Shown here in pieces: positions 19,795 through 29,406 of a stretch of DNA of 64,000 nt. The notes below the pieces were generated by a model, which was not told the origin of the DNA, made no database searches, and saw only the letters and a list, made by a program, of their open reading frames with translations. The DNA lies in contig NZ_JAFHAP010000001.1 of assembly GCF_016938855.1 (NCBI RefSeq), positions 1 through 64,000 on the forward strand, read 5' to 3'. The stretch's first letter is position 1, and the number at the start of each line of letters is the position of its first letter. A program made the translations under genes and the position numbers. This DNA is from Polycladomyces zharkentensis. GTDB taxonomy: Bacteria; Bacillota; Bacilli; Thermoactinomycetales; JIR-001.

Positions 19795-20333
19795 CCTGTC
19801 CCCTTCGGAGAACGTATGCTCCAATTAAGGCTGAGGGGATGATCACGGAAGTATCCGTTTCTTGATCCATTCCACCAGAGGAGGCCAAATGCAATTCCCG
19901 CGCTCATCGGAAATGCATATAACTCCACGAAGTAACTGAATGTATGAAATGCCCTAAACTGATGAAAGAAGTTAGGTGGATGCTGAAATTGCATGGTAAA
20001 AATACCAGCCGGAACAAAGCACAAGACGACTCCGACCAGAGAATACAGCAGTGCCCCTCGCTTTCGCCCATAACATTGATCCAAGAGCAGAAAGACAAGG
20101 AGATACAAAGGAAGAAACACAAGGACAAATACCAGGACCCACACAAATAGCACGATATCGTGTTGAGACACCGTTCTCCATAATTTTCGCAAGGAGAAAT
20201 CTTCAATAATCGTGACGAGCCAGATGGTGTACCTGATAACGAGTTGGATGCAGAAAGCGATGACACCAAACAAGAAACTCGTCAAAGCAACTTGAAGGAA
20301 TCTTTTTAGAAAGATCTTGGCAGATTCTTTCAT
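19749..20333 (-). CDS. integral membrane protein with repeat-derived C-terminus
   Basis: About 194 residues from the ATG at 20333, chosen because GGGGGAGAG precedes it; an in-frame ATG at 20402 has no good site. Four to five hydrophobic segments are visible: TSFLFGVIAFCIQLVIRY, IVLFVWVLVFVLVFLPLYLL, LLYSLVGVVLCFVPAGIF and PMSAGIAFGLLWW. I do not recognise the family. The last ~15 codons (GYEERAGKPNLSG) are encoded by the inserted F1 repeat, so the native C-terminus has been replaced. Local sequence is AT-richer than its neighbours. Confidence 0.5.
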   Translation of the reverse strand: MKESAKIFLKRFLQVALTSFLFGVIAFCIQLVIRYTIWLVTIIEDFSLRKLWRTVSQHDIVLFVWVLVFVLVFLPLYLLVFLLLDQCYGRKRGALLYSLVGVVLCFVPAGIFTMQFQHPPNFFHQFRAFHTFSYFVELYAFPMSAGIAFGLLWWNGSRNGYFRDHPLSLNWSIRSPKGTGYEERAGKPNLSGMG

Positions 20334-20402
20334 ACTCTCCCCCAGCCTTTTCTGTATAATTTGATACAAACAAGGCTTTTCTTGATCATCCGCGAATTTC
20401 AT

Positions 20403-20803
20403 CCTTCATTGGTTATCAACCAAATTCAGTTCACAAATGTGATTCTCCAAACGGAAAGTCTATGCGGTACTTGTTCCCATCCAAAATATACGTTGTAATT
20501 TTCTGATCTTTTCTGCAATAATTCAACCTGACCTTTACAAGCTCCACTGCTCCAACCTCTGCTCACTTTTTCCCATTCACCAGAAAGCTCAGTTGATGTG
20601 TCAGTATTCCTTCAGGTTGTATCTCTCCATGAACGTTATCACGATTGTCTCCACCAAAAGCCCTGCCTACAAAAAGCGATATAGATAAACACAACCACCA
20701 ATCACCCGCCAATGACCCACGACTTCTCGTTGCTCATACATGACCTCCATTCTATATGCGGATGAATCATACTAAACGTTTGGTTTGTTTTATTGTAGAA
20801 TGA
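20403..20803. other. AT-rich intergenic region
   Basis: No supported gene, RNA or repeat seen in these 400 bases. Short overlapping open frames lack ribosome binding sites and family resemblance. Confidence 0.4.
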
Positions 20804-20857
20804 TTGATGACAGGATTCAACAGGAAAAATGGATATTCCCCAGGGAAGGAGAACGTC

Positions 20858-21105
20858 ATGAAAAACAAGTCCGGTAAACAGACGAAACAACAACGGGCAT
20901 GGGAAGCGTTTATGGCGATTGTCATCCAGCGCGGCCAGGAGCTGAGGCAAATTCGGTCGGATATCGATGCCCGGGTCATCGGCAACTTGATCATCGGGGC
21001 GTTTCAGAGTACGAAATCCGTTCCACTGTGGCTCCTGAACTCGATATGTTTGAACAACGGCATGCGATTGAAGCCTTTTTCATAAAAGATCCGGAAAATT
21101 GTTGA
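20858..21105 (+). pseudogene. TetR-type regulator remnant (C-terminal part)
   Basis: After a good ribosome binding site (GGAAGGAG) the frame gives MKNKSGKQTKQQRAWEAF and continues through RGQELRQIRSDID and RVIGNLIIGAFQ. This is typical of the C-terminal dimerisation domain of TetR regulators (a Gly-Glu-Ile/Leu-Arg segment then a helix). The helix-turn-helix is absent. After GAFQ the reading continues better in another frame (APELDMFEQRHAIEAFF), implying a frameshift. It reads as a decayed regulator just upstream of the macrodomain gene. Confidence 0.5.
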
Positions 21106-21184
21106 GCTTTTCCGAAAAAAAGGCGTTTCATGTTCTTTGCAAAATGAAACAACGGATTGAAAAGGAAATCATCAGGAGTAAACC

Positions 21185-21625
21185 ATGATTCGGTATGTAC
21201 GAGGAAATATACTGGAAGCGGATGTAGAAGCGCTTGTGAATCCTGTCAATTGTGTCGGAGTGATGGGAAAAGGTTTGGCTTTCGCATTCAAAGCGGCATA
21301 TCCTGCCAATTTCGCTGCGTATGTTTTGGCATGTCAAACCGGCAAAATGAAACCGGGTGCGGTTTACCCGGTTTTCGAACGAGGAAAATGGATTTTAAAC
21401 TTCCCCACAAAAAAGCATTGGCGGCAGAAATCCCGATTGGAATACATCGAAACAGGGTTGCGGGATCTGGTAAGGGTCATCGAGACAAAAGGAATCGAAT
21501 GCATCGCCGTTCCGGCCCTCGGGTGTGGGTTGGGCGGACTGGACTGGCGTGAAGTGAAAAAGTTAATAGAGCAATATCTGGGCGGCCTGGATATCGATGT
21601 CTATGTATTTGAACCCCATGTTTAA
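21185..21625 (+). CDS. DarG-type macrodomain ADP-ribosylglycohydrolase
   Basis: 146-residue stand-alone macrodomain. The ADP-ribose-binding features are IRYVRGNILEADVEALVNPVN, the catalytic/phosphate loop GVMGKGLAFAFKAAYP, INFPTK-like LNFPTKKHWR, and ALGCGLGGLDW. These match the macrodomain of DarG, which removes ADP-ribose from thymidine in DNA. The second DarG domain and a darT toxin gene are absent here. Good site AGGAG ahead of the ATG. It could detoxify ADP-ribosylated nucleic acid or be a toxin-antitoxin leftover. Confidence 0.85.
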   Translation: MIRYVRGNILEADVEALVNPVNCVGVMGKGLAFAFKAAYPANFAAYVLACQTGKMKPGAVYPVFERGKWILNFPTKKHWRQKSRLEYIETGLRDLVRVIETKGIECIAVPALGCGLGGLDWREVKKLIEQYLGGLDIDVYVFEPHV

Positions 21626-21640
21626 CAGGTGCCAAGCGGA

Positions 21641-22144
21641 TTACTCGGGAGAAGACGCTCCCTCCCGCCATCGGATGAAGCGCGCCGGATTACCCGCGAC
21701 AAACGCTCCCGCCGGGACATCCTTCGTCACGACCGAGCCGGCGCCGACCACCGCCCGATCTCCGATCCGTACCCCCGGCAGGATGGTGGTGTTGGCGCCG
21801 ATCATCACATGATCACCGATCTCCACATCGCCGATCCGATACTCCTCTACCAGATATTCGTGTGTCAACAGGGTCGTGTTGTAGCCGATGATCGTGTTGT
21901 TGCCGATACGAATCCGTTCGGGGAACAGGACATCCACCACCACTTTAAATGCCAGGGCGGTTTTGTCGCCGATCCGCATCCCCAAGAATGTCCGGTATAC
22001 CCAGTTTTTGAATCCCAGGTGCGGATTGTATCGGTTTAACTCCCCGATGACCACATTGCGCAATACCTTCCAGAAGGAAACCGTCCGGTATAGCTGCCAC
22101 AAAGCATTGCTGCCCTCGACGGGAAAACGTTCCGTCCGCCGCAT
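21641..22144 (-). CDS. yvoF: YvoF-like hexapeptide-repeat acyltransferase
   Basis: 167 residues from the ATG at 22144, after AAAGGGGGG; the frame extends upstream without a site. C-terminal left-handed beta-helix repeats are visible (RIGNNTIIGYN, VEIGDHVMIGANTTI, RIGDRAVVGAGSVVTKDVP). It ends with the usual AGNPARFIR. It likely O-acetylates a sugar or envelope substrate. In B. subtilis the order hprK-lgt-ppaX-yvoF is conserved; the same order occurs here, supporting the name. Confidence 0.82.
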   Translation of the reverse strand: MRRTERFPVEGSNALWQLYRTVSFWKVLRNVVIGELNRYNPHLGFKNWVYRTFLGMRIGDKTALAFKVVVDVLFPERIRIGNNTIIGYNTTLLTHEYLVEEYRIGDVEIGDHVMIGANTTILPGVRIGDRAVVGAGSVVTKDVPAGAFVAGNPARFIRWREGASSPE

Positions 22145-22418
22145 ATTCGCCCCCCCTTTTGCCCAATCCCATGACACTGTTTTCCCATTTTCCCTGTTCG
22201 GGAGAATGAGGCTTTTTCCTCCAACTCCCGCGAACTCCATGTGCATATGGGATGGTCCATTTGCTTCGGGTGAGCCGGTTTCTTCTCTCTTGAATCGTTA
22301 CGCTCAAGCAGCGCTCATGGGAAACCGACTACCCTTTACACTGATCAGCGGTTGACCGCATACACCCAGCCGCTTTTCTGAAAAGCTTTCGCTCTTATAC
22401 AGAATTCAAAAATTCAAA

Positions 22419-23081
22419 TCAGGATGTTCCTTTCGGACCGATCCCGGCCAAGCCCAGCAAATCCTCCGGCGAATTCAACACGTATTCCGGTTCCAACGCG
22501 CGCAATTCAGCCGAGTCATGCATACTCCAACCAACCAGCGCGGAGGCCACACCGGCTCGTTTACCCGCCATCAGGTCGTATTTGCTGTCTCCGACCATCA
22601 ATGTTTGATCGGGCTTTCCGTGAAGCCGTTTCATCGCTGTCAAAACAGGGTCGGGGTGCGGCTTGGCCTTCGCCGTCTCGCCAAAACAAATCACGGTTTG
22701 CATCAGTTTCTCCACACCCAGCAACCGCAATCCCATCTCGGCCGTCTTGCGCTGTTTGTTGGTGACGACCCCCATTTTGACGCCCGCTTCCGCCAAGCGA
22801 TGCAATACGTCCACCACACCGGGAAATGCACTTGCATATTCATCGTGATGTTGGATGTTGTGCTCCCGATAGGTATGTACCATCGCCTCAGCTTGATCCG
22901 GGTCAAAACGACGCATCTGATCGATGAGCGGTTCCCCCATGTACCGGATCACGTCTTCGCGGGTGTATTTCCCCGGACAATGCCGTTCCAGTGTGTGCAT
23001 GAACGAAGCGAGAATCAGTTCGTGTGTATCAATCAACGTGCCATCCAAGTCGAAAAGCATCACGGTATACCGTTTGGACAC
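22419..23081 (-). CDS. ppaX: PpaX, pyrophosphatase (HAD family)
   Basis: Hydrolyses pyrophosphate, including that formed when HprK removes phosphate from HPr-Ser-P by phosphorolysis. HAD motifs: MLFDLDGTLIDTHE with nucleophile Asp, VVTNKQRKTAEMG with the Thr, KAKPHPDP with the Lys, and MVGDSKYDLMAGKRAG. Taken from GTG 23081 (220 residues), because AAAGGGGG lies 9 bases upstream. An ATG at 23090 directly abuts the ribosome binding site. An intrinsic terminator lies immediately before it, so its expression may depend on readthrough or its own promoter. Confidence 0.88.
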   Translation of the reverse strand: MSKRYTVMLFDLDGTLIDTHELILASFMHTLERHCPGKYTREDVIRYMGEPLIDQMRRFDPDQAEAMVHTYREHNIQHHDEYASAFPGVVDVLHRLAEAGVKMGVVTNKQRKTAEMGLRLLGVEKLMQTVICFGETAKAKPHPDPVLTAMKRLHGKPDQTLMVGDSKYDLMAGKRAGVASALVGWSMHDSAELRALEPEYVLNSPEDLLGLAGIGPKGTS

Positions 23082-23100
23082 CCGGTTCATCCCCCTTTGC

Positions 23101-23128
23101 AAAAAAGACTCGCTCCCCCTGGAGCGAG
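23101..23128 (-). terminator. terminator between lgt and ppaX
   Basis: CTCGCTCC pairs with GGAGCGAG around a 4-base loop, with TCTTTTTTG on the minus-strand 3' side. The T run ends only a few bases before the ppaX ribosome binding site. That placement is compatible with attenuation of ppaX; the 150 bases between lgt and here hold no gene. Confidence 0.75.
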
Positions 23129-23283
23129 CGAGACTGCCAAAACCCTGCGGTGATTTGCCCAACAAGACTGAAGCTCGTGGGCTTCCCGATTCATCCGGGT
23201 CAATCACAAAGGGCTCGTCCAAGCCTGAATAAGCCGTATCCCTGATCGATTTCCCGTGGCATCCATTTCATCCGAGAAGCAGA

Positions 23284-24207
23284 TCACTCCGCCCGGCTGA
23301 CGGATGTGTCGTTGATCTCCGCCTTCGAAAGATACGGTTCCGTATTCCCCCGTATCCGCCGAACGACGATCAGCAGGATACCGGCCAACACCAACGTAAC
23401 GCTGACCAATTGGGCGATGCGGATGTTGCCGTCCATCATGATTCCCGGTGTGAACTTCACCGTCATCGGGGACCAGAGCAGATTGAGCAGGTGAGCCAGC
23501 CAGTCCGGTCCATTGAACGTCAGGCTGTCCGTACGCAGTCCCTCGATGAAGAAACGACCCATCGAATACCAGATCAGATAGCTGAAAAAGACTTCGCCGC
23601 GCCGCGGATTCCATCTCTGAAGCAGAATCAGCAGCAGAAAGCCGACGAAATCCCAGATGGATTCGTACAGGAACGTCGGGTGGTAATAAACGCCCTGGAT
23701 ATTCATCTGCTGGATGATCCAGTCAGGCAAGTGCAGGCTTTGCAAAAATGCGAGACTGACCGGTGAGCCGTGCGCCTCCTGGTTGATGAAATTGCCCCAC
23801 CGGCCGATCGCTTGTCCCAAAATAATGCTGGGTGCCACGATGTCGGCAAGGTGGAGGTAGCGAACCGCCTTTTTTTTCACGAAGAAATAACCGGCGATCA
23901 ATGCGCCGATCAATCCGCCATGGATGGCCAACCCGCCTTTCCACACGGCGATGATGTCTGCGGGGTGAAGGGCGTAATACTCCCATTCAAACAGCACGTA
24001 ATACAGACGCGCGCCGACGATCGCGGATGGAATCACCCAGATCATCATATCCAAGAACAGTTCGCTGTCCAATCCGTGCCGTCTTCCCTCCCGAATGGCC
24101 AACCACAATCCGAGCAGTGCGGCTGTGCCCATGATGATGCCGTACCAGTGGATTTGCAAAGGGCCGAGGGAAAAGGCGACAGGATCGATGACCATGGCCA
24201 AGTGCAT
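23284..24207 (-). CDS. lgt: Lgt, prolipoprotein diacylglyceryl transferase
   Basis: Transfers diacylglycerol from phosphatidylglycerol to the lipobox cysteine of prolipoproteins in the membrane. 307 residues with seven hydrophobic segments. Family motifs: [13 protein letters not shown] and the signature [13 protein letters not shown] with essential arginine/asparagine. [13 protein letters not shown] and [14 protein letters not shown] follow. The N-terminus [16 protein letters not shown] has GAAGGGAG upstream. Part of the conserved hprK-lgt-ppaX block, here with an acyltransferase inserted between hprK and lgt. Confidence 0.95.
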   Translation of the reverse strand: MHLAMVIDPVAFSLGPLQIHWYGIIMGTAALLGLWLAIREGRRHGLDSELFLDMMIWVIPSAIVGARLYYVLFEWEYYALHPADIIAVWKGGLAIHGGLIGALIAGYFFVKKKAVRYLHLADIVAPSIILGQAIGRWGNFINQEAHGSPVSLAFLQSLHLPDWIIQQMNIQGVYYHPTFLYESIWDFVGFLLLILLQRWNPRRGEVFFSYLIWYSMGRFFIEGLRTDSLTFNGPDWLAHLLNLLWSPMTVKFTPGIMMDGNIRIAQLVSVTLVLAGILLIVVRRIRGNTEPYLSKAEINDTSVSRAE

Positions 24208-24372
24208 GTGTGGTCGCTCTCCCTTCTCAATAGCGTGTCCGTTCTCGTTCAGATCTTCTCAGATCTTCCATGACGATGCAATGATCGCCTCGTCATCCGC
24301 CATGTTTGCTTTTACCATTTTACATTACTTCCACGGCAAATGAAAATGAACGGGTGATTAAAATGAAAACCG

Positions 24373-24395
24373 AAAAAAATGCCCACCGAGTGGGC
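24373..24395 (-). terminator. acyltransferase gene terminator
   Basis: GCCCAC and GTGGGC form a tight stem with a 3-base loop, followed on the minus strand by ATTTTTTT. It lies 30 bases after the acyltransferase stop, separating it from lgt. Confidence 0.75.
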
Positions 24396-24425
24396 TTGCA
24401 TACCGACAGGCCTCTGTTTTTCTCG

Positions 24426-25457
24426 TCACTTTCCTTTCAGCAATTCACCGTACGGCATCCGGCTGATCACCCACACCATCGCCCAAGACAGCCCCGTCAC
24501 CATCACCAGCATAAACGAAAACTCCTGCCAGGAAGCTTCCGGAAACAGATGCGGCGTCACACGGCTCAACAGGTTGAGCAAAAATGGGTGGACAAGATAC
24601 AACCCGTAAGAGTATCGACCCAGTACCGCGACCCACGACCGTTTCCACCGTTCCCCCAGCTGAAACCACAAGATCAATGAAGCGATGGAATAAATCGAGA
24701 CGGTGAAGTTGTAAAAGCCGAACCGCCCGCGAAAAAAGCTCTCGGCCAACGTCAGGATGACCATTGATCCAAAAATGAGAGAGACGCCCGTCGTTGACAA
24801 TCGGTCAATCATCCGCTTCAGCCGTTCCACCCGTTGGCCCAACCATCCGCCCAGACAAAAGTAAAAAAGCCACGTGGGAAACAAAGAAATCGCGTTTTCC
24901 GTGTATTCCTTGCTCCATTCAGGACGACCGGCGCCGTCCCACCATGTGATCACCTCTGACAGCGCATACACCATCAGTGCCAAAGCCACCATGGTGAGAC
25001 CGCCGAACCGGCGATAACCCCAAAACAGGACGGGCAAAATCAGGTAAAACTGCACCATCACAAACACAAAATAGAGGTGGTAGTAAGCACGGCCCGTCAA
25101 CAGCGCCATCACGAAGTCCTCCGCTGTATGTGGTGCCGTCTCCGGATGAAAGGTCCATGCGTACGCAACATAAAATACGGACCAGATCAGATAGGGAACG
25201 AGGATGTAACGGGCTCGTTTTTTCAGAAATCGTGCCATTGAAAATCCGGAGCCATAATACCGGTGAAACAAAAACAATCCCGACAGCATGAAAAAAACCG
25301 GTACGCTGAACCGGCTGATCTGGTTGATCGCCAGGTAGATACCGCCGTCGGCGGTCGGCACCGTATCCCGCAAACTGAATGCAGTCACATGAATCAAAAT
25401 GACCCCGAGGATGGCAATCCCCTTGATGAAATCCGCTTCCCGGATTCGTGTTTCCAT
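24426..25457 (-). CDS. acyltransferase 3 (OafA/OatA-like) membrane protein
   Basis: 343 residues, about ten hydrophobic segments, acyltransferase_3 family. The N-terminal signature READFIKGIAILGVILIHVT contains the family histidine. VFFMLSGLFLFHRYYG and YFCLGGWLG are also typical. These enzymes move acetyl or other acyl groups from cytoplasmic donors to extracytoplasmic sugars or wall polymers. No SGNH hydrolase domain is attached. It interrupts the usual hprK-lgt neighbourhood. Confidence 0.82.
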   Translation of the reverse strand: METRIREADFIKGIAILGVILIHVTAFSLRDTVPTADGGIYLAINQISRFSVPVFFMLSGLFLFHRYYGSGFSMARFLKKRARYILVPYLIWSVFYVAYAWTFHPETAPHTAEDFVMALLTGRAYYHLYFVFVMVQFYLILPVLFWGYRRFGGLTMVALALMVYALSEVITWWDGAGRPEWSKEYTENAISLFPTWLFYFCLGGWLGQRVERLKRMIDRLSTTGVSLIFGSMVILTLAESFFRGRFGFYNFTVSIYSIASLILWFQLGERWKRSWVAVLGRYSYGLYLVHPFLLNLLSRVTPHLFPEASWQEFSFMLVMVTGLSWAMVWVISRMPYGELLKGK

Positions 25458-25538
25458 GGTATGCCCCCCATATCCACCGAAATTCCGGACGCCTGTCTCT
25501 CAGGGTCTCTTTTCCCTATCAGGGGAAAAGGAAAACGT

Positions 25539-26474
25539 TTAATCCAATTCATCTGCGTCTTCGATCGCTTGACCCAATTTTTGTGCAAATTGTTGGGCGG
25601 CGTTGTATCCCATCCGTTTCAGCCGGAAATTCATAGCGGCCACTTCGACGATGACCGCCAGGTTTCGCCCCGGTCGAACCGGCACGGTCAGCTGCGGAAG
25701 CTCGGTGTCGATGATGCGAATTCGCTCTTCATCCAGTCCGAGGCGGTCATATTGCCGGTTTTCCTGCCAGTTTTCCAGTTTGATCGCGAGGGAGATCTTC
25801 TTGTATTCCCGAACGGCCCCCGCACCGAACAACGTCATCACGTTGATGATGCCCAACCCGCGGATTTCCAGCAGGTGACGGATCAACTCGGGTGCATGCC
25901 CGACCAACTCATCCTCTTCGGTCTGCATGATTTCCACCGCATCGTCAGCCACCAGCCGGTGTCCCCGTTTGACCAGCTCCAGTGCGGTTTCGCTTTTGCC
26001 GATTCCGCTGTTGCCCATGATCAGCACACCCACCCCATACACGTCGACCAGTACGCCGTGAACAGTGGTGGTGGGCGCCAGACGCTTCTCCAGATAGTTG
26101 GTCACTTTGCTTCCAAATTTGGTGGTGGCCATGGATGTACGCAACACCGGAATCTTTTTCTCTTTGGCCGCCTCCACCAATTCTTTCGGGGCATTCATAT
26201 CCCGGGTGATGCAAAAGCACGGGGTCGATTCATGACACAACCGCCACAGCCGTTCCTTCCGTTCTTCCTCAGTCAGGCCGTTGATGAACGTCAATTCGGT
26301 TTTCCCCAACAGCATCAGCCGCTCAGCGGGATAATACGTGAAAAAACCCGCCAATTCCATCCCGGGTCGGTATAAATCGCTCACCGTCAGCGGACGCTCC
26401 AACCCTTCCCAACCGCAGATGACTTCCAAGTTGAATTGCTGGACCAGCTCTTTCACCGTAATCGTTTTGCCCAT
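25539..26474 (-). CDS. hprK: HprK, HPr kinase/phosphorylase
   Basis: Bifunctional sensor that phosphorylates HPr on Ser46 and reverses it by phosphorolysis, setting CcpA-dependent catabolite repression. 311 residues from the ATG at 26474, after AAGAGGGG; the upstream in-frame ATG has no site. Walker A is GNSGIGKSE (about 155). The HprK signature is [19 protein letters not shown]. The acidic VADDAVEI stretch is also present. Downstream ppaX removes the pyrophosphate product. Confidence 0.96.
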   Translation of the reverse strand: MGKTITVKELVQQFNLEVICGWEGLERPLTVSDLYRPGMELAGFFTYYPAERLMLLGKTELTFINGLTEEERKERLWRLCHESTPCFCITRDMNAPKELVEAAKEKKIPVLRTSMATTKFGSKVTNYLEKRLAPTTTVHGVLVDVYGVGVLIMGNSGIGKSETALELVKRGHRLVADDAVEIMQTEEDELVGHAPELIRHLLEIRGLGIINVMTLFGAGAVREYKKISLAIKLENWQENRQYDRLGLDEERIRIIDTELPQLTVPVRPGRNLAVIVEVAAMNFRLKRMGYNAAQQFAQKLGQAIEDADELD

Positions 26475-26622
26475 GACTTTCCCCTCTTTTCCACATTCCA
26501 CGAACAACATCGGACGGAATGATCAATCTGTCTCCGCCATGTACGTTTTGTCAACAGTGTAGCATGTTCCCGAGGTGGATGCCACCGGCCGTGATCCCAA
26601 AATTTCAAACGCTCTCCCGAAA

Positions 26623-26656
26623 CAACAAACCGTTTCCCGGACAACGCGGGAAACGG
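26623..26656 (-). terminator. terminator of the ABC ATPase gene
   Basis: CCGTTTCCCG (26630-26639) pairs with CGGGAAACGG (26647-26656). The minus-strand 3' side reads TTTGTTGTTT. It lies about 180 bases after the MsmX-like stop codon, with a partial F1 repeat between them. Confidence 0.7.
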
Positions 26657-26716
26657 CTGATACACTTGTTAAAAGCCGCTTGCAGAAAAATGTCGCCTTC
26701 CCTGCAAAGCGGACGA

Positions 26717-26806
26717 GTGACTTGCATCACACGGCCAAAACACCGGAGCACTCACTTTGGTCCCGTGGCGTGGCAACCCACGTCCATCCACGACCGCTTT
26801 CGTCAT
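26717..26806 (+). repeat. F1 repeat, partial copy E
   Basis: Contains only the left portion of F1: GTGACTTGC, CACACGGC, CACCGGAG, CTTTGGTC and ATCCACGACC. It lies between hprK and the ABC ATPase gene; the right hairpin module is missing. Confidence 0.6.
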
Positions 26807-26837
26807 CATCAACATCACCCGCATGAACGCCGTTGGG

Positions 26838-27947
26838 TCACAACACTGTCTGTTCGGTGTCTTTGTCAAAGATGTGCATTTTGTTCATGTCGAAGGCCAA
26901 TTCCACTTCCACTCCCGGCGTAAAGTTCATCCGTGGGTTGACGCGGGCCGTTACCCACTTGTCTGCGATGCCGCTCAGATAGAGGTACATTTCCGCCCCC
27001 ATGTTCTCGGCCACTTCCACTTTGGCACGGAAGGTGCTGTCCGGAGAAGATTCCACAAACAGCGGCTCGTCATGAATGTTTTCCGGACGGATCCCGAATA
27101 CCACTTCTTTGCCGACATATCCCTTTTCACGCAACAGCTTGGCTTTACCCTGCGGCACTTTCACCTGCAATCCCTGACTGCGGAAATAGACGTCCCCGGC
27201 TTCTTCAAACAGCGTCCCGTCAATGAAGTTCATCGCCGGCGATCCGATGAAGCCCGCAACAAACATGTTGGCGGGGTTGCTGTAGATTTCCGAGGGCGTC
27301 GCCGCTTGCTGGATCACACCGTCCTTCATGACGACGATCCGGTCGCCCATCGTCATCGCTTCCGTTTGATCGTGGGTAACATAAATGACGGTGGTTTCCA
27401 AACGCTGATGCAGTTTGCTGATTTCCGTGCGCATCTGTACGCGCAATTTGGCATCCAGGTTGGACAACGGCTCATCCATCAGGAATACCTGCGGTTCCCG
27501 AACGATGGCCCGTCCCAACGCCACCCGCTGGCGCTGACCGCCGGAGAGTGCCTTGGGCTTCCGGTCGAGCAAATGTTCAATGTCCAGAATCCGGGCCGCC
27601 TCGCGCACCCGCTTGTCGATCTCCTCTTTTTTGAACTTGCGCAGTTTCAATCCGAACGCCATGTTTTGGTAGACGTTCATGTGCGGATACAAGGCGTAGC
27701 TTTGGAAAACCATCGCAATATCGCGATCCTTCGGCGGCACGTCGTTGACCAAACGATCCCCTATGTACAGCTCTCCTTCAGAAATTTCCTCCAAACCGGC
27801 GATCATGCGCAACGTGGTCGATTTCCCGCAGCCGGACGGACCGACCAACACCAAAAATTCCTTGTCCTGAATCTCCAGATGGAAATCCTTCACGGCCGTC
27901 ACATCACCGAACCGTTTATACACATGATTCAACCGGACCTGTGCCAT
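26838..27947 (-). CDS. MsmX/UgpC-type sugar ABC transporter ATPase
   Basis: 369-residue CUT1-family ATPase that energises carbohydrate importers, often shared between several permeases. Walker A GPSGCGKST, Q-loop MVFQSYALYPHM, signature LSGGQRQRVALGRA, Walker B VFLMDEPLSNLD, switch VTHDQTEAM. A C-terminal TOBE domain follows. Starts at ATG 27947 with GGGAGGGG upstream. No cognate permease or binding protein is encoded nearby, which fits a multipurpose MsmX role. Confidence 0.9.
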   Translation of the reverse strand: MAQVRLNHVYKRFGDVTAVKDFHLEIQDKEFLVLVGPSGCGKSTTLRMIAGLEEISEGELYIGDRLVNDVPPKDRDIAMVFQSYALYPHMNVYQNMAFGLKLRKFKKEEIDKRVREAARILDIEHLLDRKPKALSGGQRQRVALGRAIVREPQVFLMDEPLSNLDAKLRVQMRTEISKLHQRLETTVIYVTHDQTEAMTMGDRIVVMKDGVIQQAATPSEIYSNPANMFVAGFIGSPAMNFIDGTLFEEAGDVYFRSQGLQVKVPQGKAKLLREKGYVGKEVVFGIRPENIHDEPLFVESSPDSTFRAKVEVAENMGAEMYLYLSGIADKWVTARVNPRMNFTPGVEVELAFDMNKMHIFDKDTEQTVL

Positions 27948-28066
27948 GTTCGTCCCCTCCCGTGTAAGCGCTGTCTTGACTTGATTGTAACGAAAGGAAC
28001 CGATCACGGGCCATGGTCAAACCGCACAAAATTTGTCGCCATTGTTTGAACAATCTGCCGAAAGGT

Positions 28067-29056
28067 TTATTCCTCATGCGCCTCTGTCGCCGTCAACAGC
28101 AAAACCGTATAGATATAAACGGCATCTTCAAATCGGCGGGCATCCAGACCGGTTTCCTGTTTCAATCTCTCCAACCGGTAGAGCAACGTGTTCCGGTGTA
28201 CATACAACGCTCGGGCCGTCTCGCTCAGATTCAGGTTGTGACGAAACAACGCCGTCAATGTCTCTCTGAGTTCCCCGTCCTCCCAAAACGGTGTCGGAGA
28301 TTGTGTCAGCCACTGACGAACGGCGTCATCGGGAATTTCCATCAATAACCGCTCCATCCGGGCATTCCATGTGGCAATCACCGCCCGTTGGGGGTGGAAA
28401 CGCCGACCCAGCCGCCAAGCGGCTCTGAGTTCCTTCACCGCAACCGGCAATTGATCAGGATCGAACAACGGCGGATGGATCACAACCGTCACCGTCTCTC
28501 CGATCTCGGCTGCAGCCACTTCGACCAATCCTTCCCCGGCTCGGTACAACTCCTCGGTCAATGTGGTTTCCTCGTCCGTTTGGATGAGAGAAGCCGGTAC
28601 CAATACCAGCAACTCCCGCTCCCGCATCGGTACCAGCCAAGCCTGCCGTTCAAAATAGGATTCGAGGACAGCCAGCGCAGCCGGTGGGAAAGCCGCCTTC
28701 GCATGCATGACCAACAGTGGAACGCGCCCCTCCCAATCCCGCTCCGACAGCTCGATCGGCACGGGTGTATCCGGGTCACGTTCTGCGTCATGCAGCCATC
28801 GCGCGATCCGTTCCGCAAATCCTTCCCTTTTCGCGGACGATTCATTTTCATGGGTCCATTCCGTCAACAACGCGGTGACCAGTTTACGCTCGCGTTCTGT
28901 CAACGGAGCGGCGATCTCCAGCGACCACCATTCGGCTTCTGGTATGGGGAGGTATGCATGTTGCGTGTTTCGGGCTTCTCCCGTGCGGACGATGCGAACC
29001 TCCGCCCCCAGCATCTGCCGGAGGCGAAGTGCCCATGACACCCACTTTTGGTTCAT
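28067..29056 (-). CDS. CdaR/PucR-type transcriptional regulator
   Basis: 329 residues. The C-terminal ~55 residues are an HTH_30 domain (LNLSETARALYVHRNTLLYRLERLK) followed by DAVYIYTVLL, the hallmark of PucR/CdaR regulators. The N-terminal ~250 residues show no recognisable ligand domain. Starts at ATG 29056 after AAAGGAA and overlaps the upstream membrane gene by 4 bases, so the two are cotranscribed. Its target may be the neighbouring ABC ATPase gene, 119 bases downstream; this is inference. Confidence 0.8.
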   Translation of the reverse strand: MNQKWVSWALRLRQMLGAEVRIVRTGEARNTQHAYLPIPEAEWWSLEIAAPLTERERKLVTALLTEWTHENESSAKREGFAERIARWLHDAERDPDTPVPIELSERDWEGRVPLLVMHAKAAFPPAALAVLESYFERQAWLVPMRERELLVLVPASLIQTDEETTLTEELYRAGEGLVEVAAAEIGETVTVVIHPPLFDPDQLPVAVKELRAAWRLGRRFHPQRAVIATWNARMERLLMEIPDDAVRQWLTQSPTPFWEDGELRETLTALFRHNLNLSETARALYVHRNTLLYRLERLKQETGLDARRFEDAVYIYTVLLLTATEAHEE

Positions 29057-29406
29057 CGGGCGATTCCTTTCCAAATGATGTTCAACACCCAAGAGACCAA
29101 GCTGACAAAGATCGCGCCCAAAATCGCACCGAGAAAGCTGGTCACGTAAAACCCTTGAATGACATGTCCCACCAGCCAAAACAGAAATCCGTTGATGATG
29201 AACGTGAACAACCCCAGCGTCATGATGTTGAGCGGTAACGTCAGGACCACCAAAATCGGACGGATCAAAGCATTCACAATTCCCAGCACCAGTGCGACGA
29301 GCAATGCCGTACCGTATCCCTTCACCTGAACGCCGGGTATCCACATCGCGGCCAAGAAAACGGCCAAACCATTGATCAACCATTTGACAATCCAGCCCAC
29401 GCGCAA
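29053..29406 (-). CDS. phage-holin-4-superfamily membrane protein
   Basis: 117 residues, four hydrophobic segments, PF04020-type: WIVKWLINGLAVFLAAMWIPG, then the conserved LGIVNALIRPIL and LPLNIMTLGLFTFIINGF. These widespread small proteins are not phage lysis holins despite the name, and their role is unknown. Coupled by a 4-base overlap to the CdaR-type regulator. Confidence 0.85.
   Translation of the reverse strand: MRVGWIVKWLINGLAVFLAAMWIPGVQVKGYGTALLVALVLGIVNALIRPILVVLTLPLNIMTLGLFTFIINGFLFWLVGHVIQGFYVTSFLGAILGAIFVSLVSWVLNIIWKGIAR

Noticed and set aside
23133-23283. Known riboswitch or T-box before ppaX
   Set aside because: No conserved T-box or riboswitch core could be recognised; only the terminator is supported.
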